Shown one piece after another: positions 6,134-13,171 of a stretch of 15,996 bases of DNA. The notes below the pieces were generated by a model, which did not search any database, was not told the DNA's origin, and worked only from the letters and a program-made list of their open reading frames with translations. Origin of the DNA: Bacteroidales bacterium M2 (GTDB lineage: Bacteria > Bacteroidota > Bacteroidia > Bacteroidales > Muribaculaceae). The stretch spans positions 11,475-27,470 of the forward strand of contig LUJM01000063.1 of assembly GCA_001689415.1 (NCBI GenBank). Direction: 5' to 3'. The position numbers were made by a program, and so were the translations under genes. How positions within the stretch are numbered: position 1 is the stretch's first letter; every line of letters begins with the position of its first letter.

Positions 6134-6794
6134 CCTGATAGTTCCTGCCGCATCCGACAAGGGTACGGAAGCCGGCACAATGCCTCATATATTCTCCACA
6201 GGGCGCGACGGTGTGCTTATGTGCGTAAAGTCGGTGCTCGGCCTCAACCTCGAGGCGTTCGACAGCATATACTTCACTATCCTGCGCAAGCATGCCGAGG
6301 CTTTCGACACAGACTCGCTGCTGAAACTGCAGTTCCGCCGTCTTGGCCTCGGCAACGTGAACATAGTGATTCTCGACGAGCCCACGACAACCCAGGCCGA
6401 GACAATCGTGCGCACAATCGAGAAGGAGGAAATCACTGGCTCAATCTTCGTCAAGGATGCTGACTGCTTCTTCCGAGCCGAGGTTTACCCGGAAAACGGT
6501 GTTGCGGTATACCCCCTCGAAGAGCTCGAGCTCGTGGACCCTCGCCACAAGAGCTATGTGGCAGTTGATGACATGCAGCACGTCACCAACATCATCGAGA
6601 AACGCGTGGTGAGTCACCTTTTCAATGCCGGAGGGTACTGCTTCGAGGATGTTGCGAAATTCCTCAAAGTCTACGACAAATACGCCTCGCTGGGCCACGT
6701 CTACCTCTCGCACCTCATCTACGCCATGCTCCTCGACGGCGACCTCTTCCGTCCCATCCAAGTTAAAGAATATAACGACTGGAATATACAATGA
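6111..6794 (+). CDS. Divergent nucleotidyltransferase-like (GT-A fold) protein
   Basis: I do not recognise this 227-aa protein with certainty. It looks like a degenerate relative of sugar nucleotidyltransferases. It starts with a Rossmann-like strand FSLIVPAAS (7-15), but the glycine-rich GxGxR loop and PK lysine are replaced by SDKGTEAGTMPHIFSTGRDG. Later comes IVILDEPTTTQAETI (85-99), which resembles the nucleotide-sugar site segment, then SIFVKDADCFF (111-121), which resembles the metal-binding D-x-D strand. HKSYVAVDD (146-154) and ISHLFNAGGYCFED-like elements (168-180) follow. It overlaps the kinase by 23 bases and the acyltransferase by 4, and shares the high GC of the cassette. It may be a pseudoenzyme partner, a transferase using the activated product, or a nucleotidyltransferase with altered chemistry. 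The function is inferred only from fold-like patterns and context. Confidence 0.6.
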   Translation: MSNSKNFSLIVPAASDKGTEAGTMPHIFSTGRDGVLMCVKSVLGLNLEAFDSIYFTILRKHAEAFDTDSLLKLQFRRLGLGNVNIVILDEPTTTQAETIVRTIEKEEITGSIFVKDADCFFRAEVYPENGVAVYPLEELELVDPRHKSYVAVDDMQHVTNIIEKRVVSHLFNAGGYCFEDVAKFLKVYDKYASLGHVYLSHLIYAMLLDGDLFRPIQVKEYNDWNIQ

Positions 6795-7741
6795 CGAACG
6801 CAGCCACAATAGACTTCGGCCCCGACAAGTCGCAGATACTGCGCGGACTGGCAATAATTTTCATGATTACCCTGCACAACGACACGTTGTCGGAGTTCAA
6901 AATCTGTGTGCCGATTTTTACCTTCCTTGTCGGGTATGGCTATGCATTTGCCAAAGAGAAAAACCTTCGCCACGGGCTGAAGCGTTCATGGCACCTGCTG
7001 AGTCATTTTTGGCTAATCTTGCTCGGGCTGTTCCTGCCTGTGGCGATATGGAAGGGCGGTTACGAGCCTACCATCGGCAATGTGCTGCTCAATATGTTCG
7101 GTATCGAGAGCAACCTGAACTGGTATAGTTGGTATATATACTTCTACATCTTTGCAATGCTGGCAATGATACCTGCGTCGAGACTGATACAACGGTTCAA
7201 ACTACCGGCACTGGGTGTCCTAATCATAGTGTCGTTAGCTCTTTGCTTTGCCATGCACCTTGTTCCGAACTGGGATTCGAATGTCTGGCTCCAGGCCATA
7301 CATGATTGCCTCCTCTGTTCCCCGCTTATGTATACGGGCTTCTATCTTGCTGAGGGGGGGGTAATTACACGTTTGGAGATAAAGCACAATCTCAAAAATG
7401 CGGTGGTGGCATTGCTCGTTGCAGTCGGCATATTCTTCCTCCGAGGCTTGCCGTTTGCCACATTCTTAGACTTTGCAACAGTGCCCGTATTCGTGGCTGC
7501 AGTTGTGATATTTTTCAATATCGTGAGCTGGCGACCAGTTCATAGTCTACTTACAGCACTCGGTAAGGAATCGATGAACATGTGGTTTATTCACGCCATA
7601 TTCGCCACTGCTTGTACGGCGGTTGTGTTTGCCCCACTCGTCGATTGGTTGTATTATAAACCGTTGCGTATTGTGATAATGTTAATCGTATCATATTTCG
7701 TATCAAAACTATTGTCTGCAATTTATCAGAAATTGCTGTAA
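6791..7741 (+). CDS. Membrane acyltransferase (acyltransferase 3 family)
   Basis: This is a polytopic inner-membrane acyltransferase of the type that O-acetylates capsule or O-antigen sugars. The family signature is in the first helix, ILRGLAIIFMITLHNDT (16-32), with R18 and H29. LVGYGYAFAKEKN (46-58) follows. About nine to ten hydrophobic segments run to residue 316, and a GKESMNMWFIHAIF stretch (258-271) near the end contains H268. The length, 316 aa, is normal for compact members. The start overlaps the previous stop as ATGA. A run of eight G at 7354-7361 sits in codons 188-191. With eight G the frame is open, with seven it reaches TAA at once (7362-7364), and with nine it stops at TAG 7543-7545. 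This gene is therefore a candidate for on/off switching. GC is intermediate between the cassette before it and the AT-rich genes after it. Confidence 0.88.
   Translation: MTNAATIDFGPDKSQILRGLAIIFMITLHNDTLSEFKICVPIFTFLVGYGYAFAKEKNLRHGLKRSWHLLSHFWLILLGLFLPVAIWKGGYEPTIGNVLLNMFGIESNLNWYSWYIYFYIFAMLAMIPASRLIQRFKLPALGVLIIVSLALCFAMHLVPNWDSNVWLQAIHDCLLCSPLMYTGFYLAEGGVITRLEIKHNLKNAVVALLVAVGIFFLRGLPFATFLDFATVPVFVAAVVIFFNIVSWRPVHSLLTALGKESMNMWFIHAIFATACTAVVFAPLVDWLYYKPLRIVIMLIVSYFVSKLLSAIYQKLL
7354..7361 (+). repeat. G8 homopolymer tract in acyltransferase gene
   Basis: Eight consecutive G fall in codons E188-V191. Loss of one G makes the next codon TAA, removing the C-terminal 126 residues including H268. 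Gain of one G gives about 60 missense codons before TAG at 7543-7545. In the present sequence the gene is in the ON frame. Confidence 0.75.
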
Positions 7742-7756
7742 AAATTTTTAGAGGTT

Positions 7757-8836
7757 ATGAAACTCGTGTCGGTGATTATACCGGTCTACAATACGGAAAG
7801 GTATCTTAAGAAATGTCTTGATTCGGTATTAGAACAAGATTATCCCCAATTAGAGGTTGTTACAATTGACGATTGTTCTATGGATACCTCTAAAAATATC
7901 CTTGTTAATTATGAAAAACGATGGGCTTGTAGGGGGGGGCAACAAGCTGGTAATAAGCGTGTTATAAATGTATTTTTGAGCCGAAACCAAGGGGTGGACA
8001 ATGCCCGTATCGAAGGGTTGAAAAGAATAACGGGAGATTATGTGATTTTTGTGGATTCGGATGATTATTTACCGGAGGGCGCTATCTCAAAATTGGTTGA
8101 CGAGTTAGAGAGGACTGGTGCAGACATTGTACAAGGGTCATATCGCAGGGTTTTGGGTAATAATGGTTTTATTAAAAAGGATTTCGTTTATTCATATGTA
8201 GAGATTGAACAACCAGAATTATTTGACAAATATTTCGTCTCATTTTTTGGGAAACCACTTTTAAGAGTCGGCCTCTGGGGTAAAATATATCGTCGTGAAT
8301 TATTTCAAAAATCGCATATAGAGCCTTCTGGTTATCGATTTGGTGAAGATGCGATAATGAACATGAAGATTTTTCCGTGTGTCGGGAAATATGCAATAGT
8401 CCCGTCAATCATATATTGTTATCGCTATGGCGGGATGACAAATAAGTACAAACCTTATCTTTATGATGAATTGAAACATCAATACCAATATAGACTGCAG
8501 GTTTTGCGTGATTATAACTATGAGACTGGGATTTCTCCATTACATTACGAGATGGCAAATAATTTTATTGGTATTCTCAAAATAATGTTGAAAGCGGGGG
8601 TAAACTGCAAAGATGTTCATGCTTTTTACAAACAAGAGTTGGAAAGCGGAGAACTAAGGCAATTTGTAGTCGAAAGACATGAATGTAAAAATATATTATA
8701 CAATCGATTATACAATTCGGTAATCAATGGGATGGTTGATGAAACATTTGTAGAAGAAATAAAGAAAAATTATCAACCAGCGTTAAGAGATAGACTTGTC
8801 ACGATTCTATATAAAATTTTTGGAAGATTTTTGTAA
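7757..8836 (+). CDS. Family 2 glycosyltransferase (GT2), with in-frame G8 tract
   Basis: This is an inverting GT-A glycosyltransferase that would add one sugar to the lipid-linked repeat unit at the inner membrane face. SVIIPVYNTERYLKKCLDSV (5-24) is the canonical N-terminal start. IDDCSMDTS (37-45) is the nucleotide-binding part, FVDSDDY (98-104) carries the metal-binding D-x-D, and LWGKIYRRELF (173-183) with GEDAIMN (196-202) are acceptor-side motifs of EpsJ-like enzymes. The C-terminal third (to 359) is specific to this protein. Between the first domain strands and NQGVDNARIEGL (77-88) lies a loop (about 55-68) encoded partly by a G8 run (7932-7939). Loss of one G leads to TAA at 7965-7967 and gain of one to TAA at 7951-7953. 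From this gene onward the DNA is AT-rich (19 of 60 bases G or C in 8701-8760). The gap to the acyltransferase is 15 bases. Confidence 0.92.
   Translation: MKLVSVIIPVYNTERYLKKCLDSVLEQDYPQLEVVTIDDCSMDTSKNILVNYEKRWACRGGQQAGNKRVINVFLSRNQGVDNARIEGLKRITGDYVIFVDSDDYLPEGAISKLVDELERTGADIVQGSYRRVLGNNGFIKKDFVYSYVEIEQPELFDKYFVSFFGKPLLRVGLWGKIYRRELFQKSHIEPSGYRFGEDAIMNMKIFPCVGKYAIVPSIIYCYRYGGMTNKYKPYLYDELKHQYQYRLQVLRDYNYETGISPLHYEMANNFIGILKIMLKAGVNCKDVHAFYKQELESGELRQFVVERHECKNILYNRLYNSVINGMVDETFVEEIKKNYQPALRDRLVTILYKIFGRFL
7932..7939 (+). repeat. G8 homopolymer tract in GT2 gene
   Basis: Eight G fall in codons R59-G61, in a loop between conserved strands. Either a one-base loss or a one-base gain brings in a TAA stop within about eleven codons, so both off states would truncate the protein to about 65-70 residues. 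The surrounding gene is AT-rich, which makes the tract stand out. Confidence 0.75.
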
Positions 8837-8840
8837 ATCA

Positions 8841-9914
8841 ATGAGAATTAATATTATTACTCAGCCATTATTTTGGAATTATGGCGGTATACTTCAAAAC
8901 TATGCGTTACAAGAACTCCTGCGTCGCATGGGTCATCAAGTGATGACTGTCAATGTACCTCCAGGAAATGTTGCTGCTCGCCCAGATATGAGATGTTTTG
9001 CACATGTAATGGTAAATATGGTCAAGAAATTTTGCGGATTATATGATCGGCCATATTTGAATCCACATACACTTGCGCTTAAAGAAAGGGAATTATCGTA
9101 TATACAGCGAAAATTTGTGTCGGAGCATATAGTTAAGAGTGATTGCTTTGTGCCATTTAGTTCTGAAACTTGCCGTAAGTATGAATCTGATTTATGGATT
9201 GTAGGCAGCGACCAGGTGTGGCGGCCATGGTGCTCTCCAAATATTGAAAATTATTTCTTTGATTTCCTCGATGACACGACTCCCCGAATTGCATATGCTG
9301 CATCTTTCGGAACCGACCGCTGGGAGATTTCAGAAGAACAAACACCGCGAATAAGGGAATTGGCTGCGCGATTCAAGGCAATCTCGGTCCGCGAGGCATC
9401 AGGAGTGGAGCTTTGCAAGGATTACCTCGGCATAGAAGCGCAACACGTACTTGACCCCACTCTGTTGCTGACTGCCGAAGACTATATTGCATTGACTGGC
9501 GAAAATGATTATCCACAAGAACGCTATATAGCGACATATATCCTTGACCCAAATCCGGACAAGAAAAAAGCGATAAAAGATGAATCCAGGGCTTTTGGCC
9601 TGCCCGTTGTTCCTGTTGGCCGGATGCACCGAGACAGCTTCGATTCCGTCGAGTCGTGGCTTGCCACCATAGCCCATGCCGACAGGGTAATAACCGACTC
9701 ATTCCATGGCACGGTGTTTTCAATAATTTTCAGGCGCCCGGTTAAGATATTAGAAAATGACATTCGTGGAAATTCGAGGCTTAAGTCATTGATTGTAATG
9801 CTCGGACTGTCTCTTGATGTTGATGGTTTTTATCAAGTTGATGAGACCTCCTTACAAAAATTGGCTTCGTATAGAAAGTTGTCTATGGATTTTTTATTAA
9901 GAGCAGTTTCGTGA
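8841..9914 (+). CDS. Polysaccharide pyruvyl transferase family protein
   Basis: The protein belongs to the polysaccharide pyruvyl transferase family (CsaB/EpsI-like, GT-B-like fold). These enzymes transfer a pyruvyl group from phosphoenolpyruvate to a sugar as a ketal, giving the polymer a negative charge. Over 357 aa the visible motifs are NYGGILQNYALQELL (13-27), WIVGSDQVWRP (119-129), AYAASFG (151-157), KAISVREASG (179-188), HVLDPTLLL (202-210) and RVITDSFHGTVFSIIF (282-297), which holds the usual active-site region. The frame is open 45 bases further upstream inside the GT2 gene. I chose ATG 8841 because it starts directly with the conserved RINIITQ strand and lies four bases after the GT2 stop. 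The middle (around 9250-9770) is GC-rich (36/60 in 9361-9420) while both ends are AT-rich (20/60 in 9001-9060, 18/60 in 9841-9900). Some family members carry out other reactions, so pyruvylation is likely but not certain. Confidence 0.87.
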   Translation: MRINIITQPLFWNYGGILQNYALQELLRRMGHQVMTVNVPPGNVAARPDMRCFAHVMVNMVKKFCGLYDRPYLNPHTLALKERELSYIQRKFVSEHIVKSDCFVPFSSETCRKYESDLWIVGSDQVWRPWCSPNIENYFFDFLDDTTPRIAYAASFGTDRWEISEEQTPRIRELAARFKAISVREASGVELCKDYLGIEAQHVLDPTLLLTAEDYIALTGENDYPQERYIATYILDPNPDKKKAIKDESRAFGLPVVPVGRMHRDSFDSVESWLATIAHADRVITDSFHGTVFSIIFRRPVKILENDIRGNSRLKSLIVMLGLSLDVDGFYQVDETSLQKLASYRKLSMDFLLRAVS

Positions 9915-9935
9915 TAACTGTTTTGTATAATTCAT

Positions 9936-11135
9936 ATGGATACATTGAAAAAACGTAGGGTGGTTTTCGTTAATCTGCACGGAAACGAGTTTCTTGTAAA
10001 GACACTTAACAAAATCGTATTTGGACAAAGCGTTGCAGTCAAGCATCGCTATCTCCTTGACTATCTATTAGGTTGCGATGATATTGAGGTGTGTACATAT
10101 ATAAACGAGCGAGGGCTATCGTTATCATATACTACACGTAATCCGTTATTGCAAAGTTTCCGTTTTATCGAGCATAAAATAGCAATGAGAAAAAACGGAA
10201 TCCCACTTGACAAAATCACAGTACTAAAAAAAGAGTCTGAGATACGTCCTGACGACATAGTAGTGTCGTATAGTTATTATGGACAGACTCAGTTAGTTTT
10301 CTCATCAGTACCTGATGCTGTCAGAGTAATTTGTCAAATCCATTTTGGCACTCAAAATTCAGCCGTTGAGCAAAAATTCACCCCTCATGCCATGTATAAC
10401 GAATCAGACTTGAGGAAATACAGCGGTATGTGGCGTCGCGACTTGCCATGGTTTGACAAAATTTTCATCACTATCCCATTTGTATTCGAGACACGTTTTA
10501 AACGTAACATATCATTCGATAATCGAAAAAATAAGGCAGTAAGTGTCGGCACAATAACCTATATGTATAATATCACTGATTATTATGGTGATCCATGTGC
10601 GCAACCTGCCCGGAAAAATTGTAGATTTTTGGCACAGGAACGTCCTGACCTTATTGATTCTTTTAATTTTGATTATCTCGAGAATCAACAATCAGACAAA
10701 CAAAAAACAACACGCAATCCTTTGATTAAGACCTATCGCAGACTAAAGGCAAAAATCACGGGTGGGCACCAGAAGCAGTATTATAGCTTTAATATGGTAG
10801 ACAAATTAAACAGCTATAAAATTGCTGTTGTTGGTGAGGAGATAATGGGTATACCAGGTATAGGGTTTGTTGAGGCAATGGCCTGTGGTTGTGCATTTAT
10901 TGGACAAAATATAGGCTATTACGAAGATTATGGTATGATAGATGGTATACACTATATTGCGTATGATGGTTCAAAAGAAGACCTTGTGTCTAAAATCGAA
11001 TATTGGATAAGACCTGAAAATGCTGATAAGCTTAAGCGAATAGCTGAGGCCGGACATGAGTTCGTGACGCAAAATTTTAATAAAGATATAGTCGCAAAAC
11101 AACTTGTCGATAAATTATTGGCATTGAAAAAATAG
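9936..11135 (+). CDS. GT-B glycosyltransferase (family 1/4-like)
   Basis: This is a 399-aa cytosolic glycosyltransferase of the GT-B class, recognised mainly from its C-terminal half. YKIAVVGEEIMGIPGIGFVE (294-313) runs into AMACGCAFIGQNIGYYEDYG (314-333), the donor-site pattern of GT4-like enzymes with the conserved E313. It is followed by HYIAYDGSKEDLVSKIEYW (339-357) and a helical end. The N-terminal half (VVFVNLHGNEFL at 9-20, DIVVSYSYYGQTQLVF at 107-122) is compatible with a Rossmann domain but not diagnostic. The first glutamate of the usual E-x7-E pair is not at the expected position, so the family assignment is approximate. The start at 9936 follows a 21-base gap with AT-rich leader sequence. 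It would add one residue to the repeat unit. Confidence 0.68.
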   Translation: MDTLKKRRVVFVNLHGNEFLVKTLNKIVFGQSVAVKHRYLLDYLLGCDDIEVCTYINERGLSLSYTTRNPLLQSFRFIEHKIAMRKNGIPLDKITVLKKESEIRPDDIVVSYSYYGQTQLVFSSVPDAVRVICQIHFGTQNSAVEQKFTPHAMYNESDLRKYSGMWRRDLPWFDKIFITIPFVFETRFKRNISFDNRKNKAVSVGTITYMYNITDYYGDPCAQPARKNCRFLAQERPDLIDSFNFDYLENQQSDKQKTTRNPLIKTYRRLKAKITGGHQKQYYSFNMVDKLNSYKIAVVGEEIMGIPGIGFVEAMACGCAFIGQNIGYYEDYGMIDGIHYIAYDGSKEDLVSKIEYWIRPENADKLKRIAEAGHEFVTQNFNKDIVAKQLVDKLLALKK

Positions 11136-11145
11136 GTTATCCCGC

Positions 11146-12120
11146 ATGACTGTATCTATACTTGTCCCGGCATATAATGCTGCGAAATATATACATCAAT
11201 GTTTGGAATCTATATGTAAGCAAACATATCGTGACCTTCAGATTGTAGTTATAGACGATGGTTCTTCTGATGAGACACTCGGTATATTGCAAACGTTTTC
11301 GAATTATGATGCAAGAATCGAGATTCATTCACGAGCCAATAAGGGCGTTGCGGAAACTCGTAACGAACTTATAGCGTATGCCAAGGGATTTTATACACTA
11401 TTTGTTGACGCCGATGATTGGTTAGAACCTGATATGGTTGAGACACTCCTTGATATGGCTCTTCATCACAATGCCCAAATAGCTATGTGTGCTAATACGG
11501 ATGAGAATGAATTATTACCTATAGAGCTGGAGAAAAGTAAGCAGCCAGTAGAATCGTGGACGAAAGATATATTTCTCAAAAAGTTCCTCATACACAGACA
11601 GCTTACAGGAGCATTATGGAACAAGCTTGTAGAGACAAAGTTGTATAAGCAAATACGATTTGATTCACACGTATCTTATGGCGAGGATGCTATGGTGATG
11701 TGGGATGTTCTAAATCTGACGTCAGTTATGGCTCTAACGACAAAGCCATTGTATCATTATAGAATGAATGGTGAAAGTCTTTCGCATAGGGTGTTTTCAG
11801 ACTTTAAGATGTCGGTTATCACCGTTTGGGAATATATAAGTAATAGTTGCGAAGAAAAACACCATGGATTGGTGTCATTGGCTAAAGCAAGATACGGGGC
11901 AGAAGTTTCGCTTCTATTATTTGAAGCTGCAAGAAACGGAATAAATTCAGATGATAATAAGATTTCAATCCTTAGAACCAAATTGAAGGCCTTGTTATCT
12001 TTTATGTTTAAAGACAACAACTTGTCATGGCGATTTATGTTGTTCGCCACTATGGCAAGATTTAATTGGACATTGACGTCGTTTTTGCTGCATGAGAGTA
12101 ATTTAAAATCAAATAAATAA
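11146..12120 (+). CDS. Family 2 glycosyltransferase (GT2)
   Basis: A GT-A enzyme of 324 aa. VSILVPAYNAAKYIHQCLES (3-22) is the family start. VVIDDGSSDET (34-44) and LFVDADDWLEPDM (85-97) form the nucleotide- and metal-binding centre. GALWNKLVETKLY (155-167) and YGEDAMVMWD (178-187) are the acceptor-side motifs. LYHYRMNGESLSHR follows, as in EpsJ/EpsH-like enzymes. The stretch NKGVAETRNELI (65-76) stands where NxGxxxARN is usual. The start at 11146 leaves a 10-base gap from the previous gene. It probably adds one sugar on the cytoplasmic side; neither sugar nor linkage can be predicted by reading. Confidence 0.92.
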   Translation: MTVSILVPAYNAAKYIHQCLESICKQTYRDLQIVVIDDGSSDETLGILQTFSNYDARIEIHSRANKGVAETRNELIAYAKGFYTLFVDADDWLEPDMVETLLDMALHHNAQIAMCANTDENELLPIELEKSKQPVESWTKDIFLKKFLIHRQLTGALWNKLVETKLYKQIRFDSHVSYGEDAMVMWDVLNLTSVMALTTKPLYHYRMNGESLSHRVFSDFKMSVITVWEYISNSCEEKHHGLVSLAKARYGAEVSLLLFEAARNGINSDDNKISILRTKLKALLSFMFKDNNLSWRFMLFATMARFNWTLTSFLLHESNLKSNK

Positions 12121-12148
12121 ACCGTGTTAGATAGACAAATTTTTTAAT

Positions 12149-13150
12149 ATGAATAATCCATTGTTATCAATCATTGTCCCCATTTATAATGCAGAACGCT
12201 ACTTGCATCAATGTATTGATAGTATTCTGACTCAAGATTTTGAAGATTACGAACTGTGGCTCATAGACGATGGCTCTTCTGATTCTTCTATCTCGATAAT
12301 CAAAGAATACGCATCAAAAGACAGCAGGATAAAAACCGCCTTTATTAAAGGGCACGGCCCTTCGATTCCACGAAATTATGGATTGCGCAGGGCTATTGGT
12401 GATTACATTTTATTTATTGACAGTGACGATTATCTACCATCTAATGCTTTATCGACATTGGTAGAAAAAACGAGGAAATATCCTGATGCAGATTTTATCC
12501 GTGGTAATCAACGCATACTGGTTAATGAAGAAAGAGAAGCAAAATCGATATTTGCCGAACCTCGTTCGAAATACGCGGAAAAGTTGATTTCTGGCGAAGC
12601 TTTTATGGTCGAAGTCCTTGATAAGGACTATGCTCCAATCGACGCCTTGTTCAAACGGGCATTTCTAAAACAACACAATATCGAGTTTCATGAAGAGTTG
12701 GTAATACTTGAAGACGGCCCGTTTATAATCGAAATATGTAGTAATAATCCAAATTGTCTATACATCAACGAAGAGACTTATGTATATCGACTCGGAAATC
12801 CGACTTCGGTAACCAATAGCAAAAAGAGCTTCTCAAAATGTCAGTCTTTGATAAAAGGGGCTTCATATAATGCCGAACTCATGAGATGTTTTTCCAAACC
12901 AGGATATGACCATATCATGCATCGGTCTGTAGAACATGCTGTGTCTGCCATTTTCCAAGCTGCGACATGGTTAAAAAAGGAAGAATCTGACATAATATAT
13001 AAATCACTAAGGGATTTATGGCCAAAATTGCCAAATGTCGGACGCAGTAAATTGCATAGTGGATTTATTATTGCGTATAACTTTAGTCCGAAACTTGCTT
13101 ATAATCTATTACGATTTATGGGATGTTATTTCCGTAACAAAGGCAAATAA
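12149..13150 (+). CDS. Family 2 glycosyltransferase (GT2)
   Basis: A GT-A enzyme of 333 aa. LSIIVPIYNAERYLHQCIDS (6-25) opens the domain. LIDDGSSDSS (38-47) and LFIDSDDYLPS (88-98) mark the nucleotide and metal sites. DALFKRAFLKQHNIEF (165-180) and LEDGPFIIE (187-195) replace the usual WGK and GED motifs, so the acceptor side differs from the GT2 encoded just upstream. The conserved loop before the second half reads GHGPSIPRNYGLRRAIGDY (68-86). It follows a 28-base AT-rich gap. The C-terminal 130 residues are helical and not assigned. Confidence 0.91.
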   Translation: MNNPLLSIIVPIYNAERYLHQCIDSILTQDFEDYELWLIDDGSSDSSISIIKEYASKDSRIKTAFIKGHGPSIPRNYGLRRAIGDYILFIDSDDYLPSNALSTLVEKTRKYPDADFIRGNQRILVNEEREAKSIFAEPRSKYAEKLISGEAFMVEVLDKDYAPIDALFKRAFLKQHNIEFHEELVILEDGPFIIEICSNNPNCLYINEETYVYRLGNPTSVTNSKKSFSKCQSLIKGASYNAELMRCFSKPGYDHIMHRSVEHAVSAIFQAATWLKKEESDIIYKSLRDLWPKLPNVGRSKLHSGFIIAYNFSPKLAYNLLRFMGCYFRNKGK

Positions 13151-13171
13151 CGTACTCGAATTTTTATTATT

